From the NCBI RefSeq assembly GCF_029263665.1, contig NZ_JAJUFQ010000006.1:186001-250000 (forward strand): a stretch of DNA of 64,000 bases, written 5' to 3'. Both the position numbers and the translations under genes were made by a program. The DNA is from Halomonas sp. GTDB lineage: Bacteria; Pseudomonadota; Gammaproteobacteria; Pseudomonadales; Halomonadaceae. Of the stretch, positions 54,098-62,133 are shown piece by piece (positions within the stretch are counted from its first letter, which is position 1; every line of letters begins with the position of its first letter). The notes beneath the pieces are model-generated. The model searched no databases. It had not been told where the DNA came from and worked only from the letters and a program-made list of their open reading frames with translations.

Positions 54098-55527
54098 TCG
54101 TCTTCCTCGAATTGTAGATGGCTGGACAGCGCTGGGAAGCGTAGTGTCCAGCATAACCCGCCAAGCGCAGAAATTGAGGGGGTCATTTCGGCATCATGAG
54201 CGCGTGCCAAGGCCGTGGCAATGGATAGCCCCAGTCCACTGCCACCACTGGCTCGATTGCGTGAGCCTTCAACTCGGTACAAGCGCTCGGTCAGGCGCGG
54301 CAGCTCGCTTTCCGGTACGCCGGGGGCACTGTCTTCCCAGCGTAGCACCCAGACATCATTCTCTCTCTCAAGGGTGACCTTGAGCTGGCCGGGGGATTGG
54401 GTATAGGCACTGGTGTTGTCGAGCAGGTTGTTCCATAGCTGGCGCAGGCGTTGCAGGTCTCCCCGAATCCATGCAGGTCCATCGATATGACGTTCCAGGG
54501 TCAGGCCGTGATCATCCATCCAGCCTCCTGCTTCTTCCAGGCGTGAATCCAGGTGTTCGGCCAGGTCAAGAGGAGCGAGCTGTACTTCCAGGGCGCCTGC
54601 ATCACTTTGCGATAGAAGACGCAGGTCGCCGACCAGCCGTTCCAGTTGACCGACCTCCTGGGCCAGGGAGCGCAGGTTATCCTGATTCAGCGAGCGGATA
54701 CCATCCAGCATGGCTTCAATCTCGCCACGCAGTACTGCCAGAGGAGTGCGCAACTCGTGGGCAATATCCGACACCCAACGGCTGCGGGCTTCACGACTGG
54801 TTTCCAGGGTCTCGGCCAGCACGTTGAAGTCATGGGACAGGTTGGATAGTTCGTCTCGGCCGCGTTCAGGAAGTCGCACGCTGTAGTCTCCCTCGGTCAG
54901 TCGCCGGGTGGCGGTGGCCATGCTGCGAGTCCGGCGGCCTACCCACCAGGACAAGGCGCCTGCCAGCAGCAGTGATGTCAGTGCCAGGGCAATGATGATG
55001 ATCGTCAGGTTGCGTCGCTGCTGTTTCAGGAACAGGCGATCCATGCGTTCCATGAGCTGATCTGGCGGGCGATAGCCCAGAGTGCCAACCTGACGGTCAT
55101 GGCTCATGACCGGAATCCAGCGTAGTTCGGCAGCGCCTTCGTCATCCTCGGGCGGCAGTCCGATGACGGGCAGGCCGTTTTCATCATGCAGCACGAAGTT
55201 GCGCGGGTTGCTCAGGTTGCCTTCGAGGCTCATCGGGCGGGGCTTGCTTCCTGGCCATAGCTGGCGGCGCACCAGCTCGTGCCAGGCGCGAGGGGATTCG
55301 CGCAGCCACTGCCAGCTCTGGCGCCCGGACCAGGCCTCGCCGAGGCTCGCAGCAAGTGTCTCGGCACGTTGCGTCTGGGAGCGACTGAGATAGTCGAGAA
55401 AGCCTTGGTCCAGGCTGCGGGAAATCGCAACGAATACCGCTCCCGCGATGGCCACATTGACCACCAGGATGATGGCAAAAAGTTTGATACCCAAGCGAGA
55501 GAACGCAGGGAGGCGCTTGGCGAACAT
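54094..55527 (-). CDS. baeS: Sensor histidine kinase, BaeS-like
   Basis: 477 residues from the ATG at 55527 (CGGAG upstream). Helix near 13-35, periplasmic domain of about 125 residues, helix near 165-185, HAMP, then H257 in SDIAHELRTPLAVLRGE, N-box LWNNLLDNTSAYT, SAPGVPE and GGSGLGLSIATALA. Autophosphorylates and passes phosphate to the overlapping BaeR-like regulator. The signal sensed is unknown; BaeS responds to indole, metals and envelope damage in E. coli. Confidence 0.9.
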   Translation of the reverse strand: MFAKRLPAFSRLGIKLFAIILVVNVAIAGAVFVAISRSLDQGFLDYLSRSQTQRAETLAASLGEAWSGRQSWQWLRESPRAWHELVRRQLWPGSKPRPMSLEGNLSNPRNFVLHDENGLPVIGLPPEDDEGAAELRWIPVMSHDRQVGTLGYRPPDQLMERMDRLFLKQQRRNLTIIIIALALTSLLLAGALSWWVGRRTRSMATATRRLTEGDYSVRLPERGRDELSNLSHDFNVLAETLETSREARSRWVSDIAHELRTPLAVLRGEIEAMLDGIRSLNQDNLRSLAQEVGQLERLVGDLRLLSQSDAGALEVQLAPLDLAEHLDSRLEEAGGWMDDHGLTLERHIDGPAWIRGDLQRLRQLWNNLLDNTSAYTQSPGQLKVTLERENDVWVLRWEDSAPGVPESELPRLTERLYRVEGSRNRASGGSGLGLSIATALARAHDAEMTPSISALGGLCWTLRFPALSSHLQFEEDE

Positions 55528-55644
55528 GATAGACAGGCTCCGGGACAATACTTCCTTCAATAGGTCGCTAGCATGCCATTGCATCAAGTGAAAAAGCGGC
55601 GAGAACGAAGGAATATTTGTGCAGTTATGTGACGTCTGTCGCCA

Positions 55645-56715
55645 TCACGGACAGCTTTCCCCGAGTATCAGCGTGGTATTGAGGCGTCGATGCTCTGGCG
55701 CGTCCAGGCCCAGGATCATACGTGCTGCTACCCGGCCTTTCTCGATACTGTCCTGGCGCACCGAGGTCAGGCGTGGAGAGCGATACTGGCCTTCTTCTAT
55801 GCCATCGAAACCCGTCAGGAGCAGATCCTCGGGCACACGAATGCCACGTTGCTCGGCGAGTGTCAGGGCGGTCAGGGCAATGCGGTCAGACATGCACAGC
55901 AGCAGATCCGGTCGTTCATCTTCAGGAAGATCGAGAATCTCTTCAATCACCGGTGTGCAGACGCCATGGGTGTTTTCCTCGATATTCCATAGTGGCACCT
56001 GGTCACGTTCGATGCCGTGCTCTTTCAGGGCCCGGTAGAAGCCATCGAGGCGTGAACGGGTGATAGTCTGGGCACTATCCAGCCAGTTGTGCTGCGACTC
56101 GATACGACCGTTATGGGCCTCGGCCAGCAGGCGCAGGCAGAGGATCCCAACCCGCTTGGGCTTGTGGCGCAAGGCATGGCAGGCAATGGCATAGCAGGCC
56201 GGTTCATTATCGATATGCACGGTCGGGCGCTCACCGATATAGAAATCTACTGCTACAAGAGGGCTCTGGGGCGGGAGTTCTCCCATCAAGTGATCACCGG
56301 GCATCAGTCCGTAGACGATGAAGCCATCGGCCATGCTGGCCGAACCCGGAACATGCGAGGAGCCTGGCTGGCGTCCAGACAGCAGCAACAGCGTATGGCC
56401 ATGTGCATCGAGCACTTCGGCAACACCGGTCAATAGCTCGCTGGAGACTGCATCATTGAGGCTGTATGTCAGGGTTTCTGCGAGCACCACCCCAATGATC
56501 CGCGAACGCCCTGTACGCAAGCTGCGTGCCCTGGCATCCGGTCCCCGATAGCCGAGGCGCTTGGCTTCATCGAGGATACGTCGACGCAGGGCAGTGGAGA
56601 GCTGGTCGGGGCGGTTGAAGGCATTGGACACAGTGGCTGTAGAGACACCCAGTTCACGGGCCAGGTCCTTGAGCGTGATGGGCTGCTTGGATTTGGTCAC
56701 AGAGGCTTTCCGCAT
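55645..56715 (-). CDS. LacI-family transcriptional regulator
   Basis: 356 residues: helix-turn-helix ITLKDLARELGVSTATVSNAF with the hinge RPDQLSTALRRRILDEAKRLGY, then a sugar-binding-like effector domain (IIGVVLAETLTYSLNDAVSSE split, LLCMSDRIALTAL, LTGFDGIEEG). The ATG at 56715 has no strong ribosome site, and a 15-bp duplication lies just upstream. No sugar gene adjoins it: the neighbours are baeS and lysO. It could be the regulator that binds the LacI-type operators at 36403 and 36712, but that is a guess. Confidence 0.88.
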   Translation of the reverse strand: MRKASVTKSKQPITLKDLARELGVSTATVSNAFNRPDQLSTALRRRILDEAKRLGYRGPDARARSLRTGRSRIIGVVLAETLTYSLNDAVSSELLTGVAEVLDAHGHTLLLLSGRQPGSSHVPGSASMADGFIVYGLMPGDHLMGELPPQSPLVAVDFYIGERPTVHIDNEPACYAIACHALRHKPKRVGILCLRLLAEAHNGRIESQHNWLDSAQTITRSRLDGFYRALKEHGIERDQVPLWNIEENTHGVCTPVIEEILDLPEDERPDLLLCMSDRIALTALTLAEQRGIRVPEDLLLTGFDGIEEGQYRSPRLTSVRQDSIEKGRVAARMILGLDAPEHRRLNTTLILGESCP

Positions 56716-56750
56716 GATTCTGGCTCGGCCAGCATAAGCGCTGCTGGCGT

Positions 56751-56780
56751 GGCTGTCATTGCATAGGCTGTCATTGAATA
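56751..56780 (-). repeat. 15-bp tandem duplication in the lysO-lacI gap
   Basis: GGCTGTCATTGCATA (56751-56765) then GGCTGTCATTGAATA (56766-56780), 14 of 15 identical, within the 81-base gap and about 35 bases before the LacI-type start. Confidence 0.9.
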
Positions 56781-56796
56781 GGCCAGGTGATGGCTG

Positions 56797-57729
56797 TTAC
56801 ACCGAAAGCGAGAGCAGAAACAGCGTCAGTGGCGGCGACAGCAAGGACAGCAGAAAACCGCTGACCACTGCAATGGGGACGCAGGCGACACCGCCGTGTT
56901 GCTGAATTACTGGCAGAGTGAAATCCATGGACGTCGCGCCTCCATAGCCAATGGCCAGAGGTGCGTGACGACGAATCACCAGCGGAATCAGAATGAAGGC
57001 CAGCAGCTCTCTTGTCAGGTCGTTGAAGAAGGCCACCCCCCCAAGCAAGGGGCCGAGATGGTCACCAATCAGAATGCCTGACAGTGAGTACCAGCCAAAG
57101 CCGGAAGCCATGGCCAATCCTTCATTCCAGTTCAGGTCGAGCAGGGGGGCTGCGAGTAATCCCCCGGCCAGTGAACTCAGTGCCAGGGTTACTGCAATCA
57201 CCAGGCCGTGACGGTTGAGCAGGATCTGGCGCAATGGCATTCCAGAATTTCGCAGCTGGCAACCAATGAGCGCCAACAACAGATACAGCACCCACTCTGA
57301 CAGGGATTCGGCCAGTTCGAACAGGGTGGCATCCCAGATGGTACCAAGGCCAATGCCCGCCACCATGCCGAGGAACACAACGCCGACCAGGGTCAGGGAG
57401 CCCGCCATGGCAGCCAGTTTACTGGTTGGTGCTCCGCGCACCACTCGCGGTTCGCCCAATGCCAGTTGCAGGCGCGATGACAGCCACCATAGAGCGGCAA
57501 TGTTGCAGGCTGAAATGACCAGAAACAGCGTCAGGGCCTGAGTTCCCAGGCGCGACAGTTGGCTGGACAGGTCAGGCAATCCCGCAAGGCTTACTCCCAT
57601 CAGTGCCAGAATGAGGTAGATGGAGGCACTGACCCCTCGGTTGATGGTGGCCATTACCATCTCGTTGCGTACTGGTACGAGATACCCCAGCAACAGAGGC
57701 AGCAGCACGATCAAAAGACCGCTGAGCAT
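56797..57729 (-). CDS. lysO: LysO family lysine exporter (DUF340)
   Basis: 310 residues, about eight helices. Signature segments are ASGFGWYSLSGILIGDHLGP near 210-229 and GYGGATSMDFTLPVIQQ near 268-284, both highly conserved in LysO/YbjE, which exports L-lysine in E. coli. It begins with ATG at 57729 after GGAAAGGAAG. The upstream gap holds a terminator and an 18-bp repeat array. I looked for a lysine riboswitch in the leader and saw none. Confidence 0.9.
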   Translation of the reverse strand: MLSGLLIVLLPLLLGYLVPVRNEMVMATINRGVSASIYLILALMGVSLAGLPDLSSQLSRLGTQALTLFLVISACNIAALWWLSSRLQLALGEPRVVRGAPTSKLAAMAGSLTLVGVVFLGMVAGIGLGTIWDATLFELAESLSEWVLYLLLALIGCQLRNSGMPLRQILLNRHGLVIAVTLALSSLAGGLLAAPLLDLNWNEGLAMASGFGWYSLSGILIGDHLGPLLGGVAFFNDLTRELLAFILIPLVIRRHAPLAIGYGGATSMDFTLPVIQQHGGVACVPIAVVSGFLLSLLSPPLTLFLLSLSV

Positions 57730-57780
57730 GGATTGAGCTTCCTTTCCCGAAAATAGAGAACGTGAAATTAGACAACAAGA

Positions 57781-57799
57781 AACCGCCCAGAAGGCGGTT
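57781..57799 (-). terminator. Terminator of the DUF3108 gene, upstream of lysO
   Basis: AACCGCC (57781-57787) pairs with GGCGGTT (57793-57799). On the minus strand the stem is followed by TCTTGTTGTC. It separates the DUF3108 transcript from lysO, or attenuates read-through. Confidence 0.7.
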
Positions 57800-57835
57800 A
57801 AAAGGAATTCACTCTATGCAATTTCTGCGCTTTGG

Positions 57836-57937
57836 GAAAGTTCTTCGCAGTGAGAAAGTTCCTCGCGGTGAGCAAGCTCTACACACTGGGAAAGTTCTGC
57901 GCGGTGAGAAAGTTCCGTGCGGTAAGAAAGTTGATTC
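57836..57937 (-). repeat. 18-bp tandem repeat array, five copies plus a partial sixth
   Basis: Units of the form GAAAGTTCNNCGCGGTGA start at 57836, 57854, 57872, 57890 and 57908, with a partial copy at 57926. The third unit is the most diverged. The array lies between the DUF3108 stop and the terminator, so it falls in the 3' untranslated region of that gene. A plus-strand frame through it would encode KVLRGE-type hexapeptides but is antisense to DUF3108 and unlikely to be a gene. Confidence 0.93.
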
Positions 57938-57955
57938 TGAATATCGACCCTTTCG

Positions 57956-58678
57956 TCACTGGCTCAGCCTAGTGAGTTGCAGGCGGCTGACGCGATCGCC
58001 ATCCTTGAAGAAATCCAGGCGCAGCAGCAGGCCTGGGATCTGTGGATGGAAGCTGATTCGCATGTAGCGGTCATCCTTGTCCTTGTCGCGCAGTTCCACG
58101 GTCGGAGCCTGAACCGGCTTGCCATCCACCTGGATAGAAACGTCAGCAACACGCCGCCAGATGCCATCCTCGTTTCTGCCTTTGTGGTCGACATAGTTCA
58201 GCTCACAACCGCTCTGGCAGTCATCTTCCAGAACCAGGCGAGACAGTTCCACCAGGGCGGTCTGACGGTCTGGACGCTCGGTCAGTTGCGAGCGGCTAAG
58301 GGAGTAGTCCTTACCCATGCGCAGAAAACGATAGTCACTGCGATAGCCAAGTGCACGAAGCTGGTTGCTGTTATCGCTGAATCGTGCGCTTTCCTGTCCT
58401 TTGGCGATGGCGAGCGAAGATTCCATTCTGCTGCGCCAATGGTCACCCTCACGCTTTAATGAGTGATGAATGGTTGCGTCCGGCCAGCCGTCGACGGATA
58501 GGTGATAGTTGGCATCGAAAGGGCGTAGAGCACTGGCCTGTGCCATCACCGGGAATGAGGCCAGCATGAAAACCAGCAAGGACATAGTCAGCGAGGCCCT
58601 TCTGAGCAGGCGTCCAGGCCAGGTGGACCGAGCGTTGTTCATGAGGCGAAAGAAGAAAGTGGGAAACATGTCAGTCAT
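57956..58678 (-). CDS. DUF3108 family exported protein
   Basis: Up to 240 residues. A hydrophobic signal segment (TMSLLVFMLASFPVMAQA, near 31-48) precedes a soluble domain with PFDANYHLSVDGWPDATIHHSLKR near 54-77 and a C-terminal VELRDKDKDDRYMRISFHP. DUF3108 proteins are probably periplasmic or lipid-associated; function unknown. Three ATGs (58678, 58669, 58642) are possible, none with a good ribosome site; 58642 would give a more ordinary signal peptide. Followed by the 18-bp repeats and a terminator. Confidence 0.8.
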   Translation of the reverse strand: MTDMFPTFFFRLMNNARSTWPGRLLRRASLTMSLLVFMLASFPVMAQASALRPFDANYHLSVDGWPDATIHHSLKREGDHWRSRMESSLAIAKGQESARFSDNSNQLRALGYRSDYRFLRMGKDYSLSRSQLTERPDRQTALVELSRLVLEDDCQSGCELNYVDHKGRNEDGIWRRVADVSIQVDGKPVQAPTVELRDKDKDDRYMRISFHPQIPGLLLRLDFFKDGDRVSRLQLTRLSQ

Positions 58679-58842
58679 CTATTTCGCTGTCGAAGCGTTG
58701 TCATCTCAGAGGGCTAGCTTCGAGGAAGGTTCCATTGTGCATACCAGAGTGGCTGGCGGCAGGCTGCCTCAGTGGGTACGCTGAAGGACGGCAGGGAGAT
58801 TCTTGAACCCGTGTATCGTCAAGTATTTCGGAGGAGTTGATC

Positions 58843-59400
58843 ATGGCACGTCTGTTATTGATTGCAGGGGATTTTGTTGAAGATTACGAGGTCATGGTGC
58901 CGTTTCAGGCACTGCAGGCCATGGGACATCGCGTCGATGCGGTATGCCCCGATAAGCGCGAAGGCGATACGGTCAAGACAGCTATCCATGACTTCGAGGG
59001 AGATCAGACCTATAGCGAGAAGCCTGGGCACAATTTTGCCCTCAACGAGACCTTCGCCGATATCACCGTCGATGATTACGATGGCCTGGTGATTCCGGGT
59101 GGCAGAGCACCAGAATATCTGCGCTTGGATGAACGGGTGCTGGAGGTGGTGCGTTATTTCGTCGACCGTGAAAAACCCATTGCCGCCATTTGTCATGGTG
59201 CCCAATTGCTGGCTGCGGCAGCTCCCCTGGAGGGGCATCGTATCTCGGCCTATCCTGCCTGTGCTCCAGAAGTACGTCTGGCGGGTGGTGAGTTTGTCGA
59301 CCTGGAAGTGACGGATGCCGTGACCTGTGGTCATTACGTCACGGCACCTGCATGGCCTGCGCATCCTGAATGGTTGCGGCAGTTCCACGCGCTGCTTTAA
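58843..59400 (+). CDS. DJ-1/PfpI family protein
   Basis: 185 residues of the class I glutamine-amidotransferase-like fold. The nucleophile elbow is [13 protein letters not shown] near 118, with the acidic residue supplied from the N-terminal [17 protein letters not shown] segment and [15 protein letters not shown] near 83-96. Family members include deglycases, chaperones and proteases of the stress response; the exact activity is not clear here. GGAGGAG lies six bases before the ATG at 58843. A TTG two codons earlier is less likely. Confidence 0.9.
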   Translation: MARLLLIAGDFVEDYEVMVPFQALQAMGHRVDAVCPDKREGDTVKTAIHDFEGDQTYSEKPGHNFALNETFADITVDDYDGLVIPGGRAPEYLRLDERVLEVVRYFVDREKPIAAICHGAQLLAAAAPLEGHRISAYPACAPEVRLAGGEFVDLEVTDAVTCGHYVTAPAWPAHPEWLRQFHALL

Positions 59401-59430
59401 GGCATCAGGGTATTAACAGGAAAAAGACAT

Positions 59431-59457
59431 GAGCCGTGAGTTTTCTCGCGGCTCTTT
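59431..59457 (+). terminator. Rho-independent terminator after the DJ-1/PfpI gene
   Basis: GAGCCGTGAG (59431-59440) pairs with CTCGCGGCTC (59445-59454, one G-U pair) around TTTT, followed by TTTATG. Confidence 0.8.
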
Positions 59458-59495
59458 ATGAAATGCTGCTTGTTATTGCATGCTGCTTGATCTTT

Positions 59496-59513
59496 ATAGA
59501 CCGACTGGTCTAT
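59496..59513. promoter_or_regulatory. NemR-type TetR operator
   Basis: ATAGACC (59496-59502), GACT, GGTCTAT (59507-59513): a perfect 7-bp inverted repeat with 4-base spacer. It contains TAGACC-N4-GGTCTA, the known NemR box. It ends ten bases before the TetR start, so autorepression is expected. Confidence 0.85.
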
Positions 59514-59523
59514 TTTGGGTTTC

Positions 59524-60108
59524 ATGACGACCAGAGCCCCAACCCGTGACCTCTTGATCGAGGTCGGCACCAACCTCATTGCCGAGCATGGCTATAACGC
59601 TACGGGCATCAATGCGGTACTCAAGGAAGCTGGAGTGCCAAAGGGCTGCTTTTATCACTATTTCTCCAGCAAGGAAGCATTCGGACTGGCGGTGATCGAG
59701 GCCGCTGCAGTGGACGATGAGGTGTCGGTTCAGGCACTGCTGGGGGATGTCCGTACGGTGCCACTGGAGAGGTTAAAGGCTTTTTTTGCGGCCAAGCGAG
59801 CCGACATGGTGGCATGCAAGCATCGTCGAGGTTGCCTGATCGGTAATCTGGGTCAGGAGATGTCAGCCCACAGTGATGTACTTCGCGATGCGCTGGATGC
59901 CATCTGGCAACGTCGGGAGCGACAGTTGGCGGCTTGCCTGCAGGATGGCCAGCATGATGGCAGCATTCGCCGTGATATGGATGCGGCGGCCCTGGCGAGC
60001 TTCATTCTGGCAGGATGGCAGGGAGCATTGCTGCGCTCCAAGATAGTTCGGGATTGCACGCCTCTGGTCGACTTTGAGTGCACATTATTGGCTTTTCTCA
60101 AACCTTGA
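59524..60108 (+). CDS. TetR-family regulator, NemR/AcuR-like
   Basis: 194 residues. The helix-turn-helix region (TRDLLIEVGTNLIAEHGYNATGINAVLKEAG split, PKGCFYHYFSSKEAF) is that of the NemR/AcuR/DhaR group. A cysteine-containing ligand domain follows (ACKHRRGCLIGNLGQEMSA), and Cys in this segment is where NemR senses electrophiles and hypochlorite. The ATG at 59524 is chosen over an in-frame TTG three codons earlier that overlaps the operator. It is 58 bases upstream of a YghU-type GST, which it probably controls. Confidence 0.88.
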   Translation: MTTRAPTRDLLIEVGTNLIAEHGYNATGINAVLKEAGVPKGCFYHYFSSKEAFGLAVIEAAAVDDEVSVQALLGDVRTVPLERLKAFFAAKRADMVACKHRRGCLIGNLGQEMSAHSDVLRDALDAIWQRRERQLAACLQDGQHDGSIRRDMDAAALASFILAGWQGALLRSKIVRDCTPLVDFECTLLAFLKP

Positions 60109-60166
60109 TGAGCGGAGAATACTTGTTACCCGGGTATTTGCTCTTATCAACCAGGAGAGGTAGATC

Positions 60167-61039
60167 ATGAGTGAGCAAGCGTATCAGCCACCGAAAGTCT
60201 GGAAGTGGGAAACTCCCAATGGCGGAGAGTTTGCCAGTATCAATCGACCGATTGCCGGGCCGACCCATGACAAGGTCTTGCCGGTAGGCAAACATCCATT
60301 GCAGCTATATTCCTTGGCCACTCCCAATGGGGTGAAGGTCAATATCATGCTCGAGGAACTGTTGGCCCAGGGACACGAGGGAGCCGAATACGATGCCTGG
60401 CTGATTCGCATTGGTGATGGTGATCAGTTCGGCAGCGGTTTTGTCGAGGTCAATCCCAACTCAAAGATTCCGGCATTGATGGACCGCAGCGGCGAGACGC
60501 CAGTACGTGTGTTTGAATCTGGTTCCATTCTTTTGTACTTGGCTGAAAAGTTCGGTGCTTTCCTGCCCAAGGAGTTCAAGGCTCGCACAGAAGCCCTGAA
60601 CTGGTTGTTCTGGCAGATGGGCTCTGCACCCTATGTCGGTGGAGGCTTTGGTCATTTCTATGCCTATGCGCCGGAGAAGTTCGAATACCCGATCAACCGT
60701 TTCACCATGGAAACCAAACGTCAGCTCGATGTTCTCAACCGTCACCTGGCTGAAAACACCTACATGGCGGGAGACGAATACAGCATCGCGGATATTGCCA
60801 TCTATCCTTGGTATGGCGGGCTGGTGGAAGGGCGCAATTATGACGCCGGTGAGTTCCTTGCTGTGCATGAATACAAGAATGTACAGCGTTGGGCGGCCAA
60901 TATTGCTGAACGCCCTGCCGTGAAACGCGGGCGCATGGTCAACCGCACCTTCGGTGAATTGTCCGAGCAGTTGCATGAGCGCCATGATGCCAGCGACTTT
61001 GAACTGCGCACTCAGGACAAGATCGGTACAGACGACTAG
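60167..61039 (+). CDS. yghU: Glutathione S-transferase, YghU type
   Basis: 290 residues. The N-terminal extension QPPKVWKWETPNGGEFASIN, thioredoxin-like domain (HPLQLYSLATPNGVKVNIMLEE split, VNPNSKIPALMD, FESGSILLYLAEKFG) and helical domain (YMAGDEYSIADIAIYPW) match YghU, a nu-class GST with organic-hydroperoxide reductase activity. AGGAGAGG precedes the ATG. With the NemR-like TetR it makes an electrophile/peroxide detoxification unit. Confidence 0.94.
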   Translation: MSEQAYQPPKVWKWETPNGGEFASINRPIAGPTHDKVLPVGKHPLQLYSLATPNGVKVNIMLEELLAQGHEGAEYDAWLIRIGDGDQFGSGFVEVNPNSKIPALMDRSGETPVRVFESGSILLYLAEKFGAFLPKEFKARTEALNWLFWQMGSAPYVGGGFGHFYAYAPEKFEYPINRFTMETKRQLDVLNRHLAENTYMAGDEYSIADIAIYPWYGGLVEGRNYDAGEFLAVHEYKNVQRWAANIAERPAVKRGRMVNRTFGELSEQLHERHDASDFELRTQDKIGTDD

Positions 61040-61063
61040 CCGACGGCTTGGGCAAGACCCCAA

Positions 61064-61095
61064 AGGGTGTATTGCATTGCGATACGCCCTTGCTT
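61064..61095. terminator. Terminator between yghU and convergent ldhA
   Basis: A 12-bp stem (61064-61075 with 61079-61090, two G-U pairs) around ATT, followed by TGCTTTTG on the plus strand. Confidence 0.75.
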
Positions 61096-61123
61096 TTGTG
61101 TCGCGACTTTTATGCCGAGTGCC

Positions 61124-62107
61124 TCAACTGGTCAGCGCTTTTTCACCCAGTGGCTCACCACGTCCGAAGGCTTCCAGGCTGTCGAGGGTGGTCGTGGCAA
61201 TTTCCTGCAGGGCTTCTTGGGTGAAAAAGCCCTGGTGTCCAGTGACGAGGACATTGGGGAAACTGATCAAGCGAGCAAATATGTCATCGAGTTGAATGGT
61301 GTCGCGCAGGTCGCGAAAGAACAACCCGGATTCCTGTTCGTAGACATCAAGACCTAGATAGCCGAGCTTGCCGCTCTTGAGCGCTTCGATGCAGGCGTGA
61401 GTATCGACCAGAGCACCGCGGCTGGTGTTGATGAGCATGACACCATCCTTCATCTGTGCGAACTGCTCATCGCTGATCAAATGATAGGTCGCCTTGTTCA
61501 GCGGGCAATGTAGGGAGATGATGTCGCTTTGCGCGAGCAGTTGCGGCAATTCCACCTGGGTGAAATCGCCTTGCTGTGGATATGGGTCATGGACCAGAAC
61601 TTCACATCCAAACCCCTTCATGATGCTGGCCAATGAGCGGCCGATCTGCCCGCCGCCGATGATACCGACTGTCTTGCGAAAGAGGTTGAAACCCAGCAGA
61701 CCATTGAGATCGAAATTATCCTCGCGTACCCGGTTATACGCCTTGTGTGTCTTGCGGTTGAGCGTCAGGATCATGGCGACGCAGTGCTCGGCAACCGCCT
61801 GGGGGCTGTAGGCTGGCACTCGGCAGACCTGAATGCCAAGCTGCCTGGCAGTATCGAGGTCGACATTGTTGAAACCAGCACAGCGCAAGGCAATCAGCTT
61901 CACGCCAGCATCGGATAACTGTTCCAGCACGGTTTGATCCAGCACATCGTTGACGAAGACACAGACTGCGTTCATCCCTTGGCACAAAGGCGTTGTCCGA
62001 GCATCGAGTGCCTGCTCGAAATGAATGATATTGATCCCCTCGCGAGGGTGTGCAGGAAAGAATGCCTGTTCGTATTTCTGTGAACTGAAAAAGCCTACCT
62101 TGATCAT
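61124..62107 (-). CDS. ldhA: D-lactate dehydrogenase (LdhA family 2-hydroxyacid dehydrogenase)
   Basis: 327 residues: VGFFSSQKYEQAFF start, LRCAGFNNVDL substrate loop, nucleotide fold VGIIGGGQIGRSLA, catalytic Arg in NTSRGALVDT, Glu in DVYEQESGLFF and His in GHQGFFTQEAL. This full set matches fermentative NADH-dependent D-lactate dehydrogenase. The ATG at 62107 follows AAAGG; the frame is open far upstream into ghrA but is not coding there. It is the last of three minus-strand genes (MocR, ghrA, ldhA). Confidence 0.93.
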   Translation of the reverse strand: MIKVGFFSSQKYEQAFFPAHPREGINIIHFEQALDARTTPLCQGMNAVCVFVNDVLDQTVLEQLSDAGVKLIALRCAGFNNVDLDTARQLGIQVCRVPAYSPQAVAEHCVAMILTLNRKTHKAYNRVREDNFDLNGLLGFNLFRKTVGIIGGGQIGRSLASIMKGFGCEVLVHDPYPQQGDFTQVELPQLLAQSDIISLHCPLNKATYHLISDEQFAQMKDGVMLINTSRGALVDTHACIEALKSGKLGYLGLDVYEQESGLFFRDLRDTIQLDDIFARLISFPNVLVTGHQGFFTQEALQEIATTTLDSLEAFGRGEPLGEKALTS

Positions 62108-62133
62108 GGCCGTTGCCTTTTGCCAACCGCTAT

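Noticed and set aside
57730..57955. Lysine riboswitch upstream of lysO
   Set aside because: The leader contains a simple terminator and repeats. I could not find the multi-helix lysine aptamer pattern.
57762..58067. Plus-strand open frame encoding KVLRGE-type hexapeptide repeats
   Set aside because: It arises from the 18-bp repeat array and then runs antisense through the 3' end of DUF3108. There is no ribosome site or recognisable domain.
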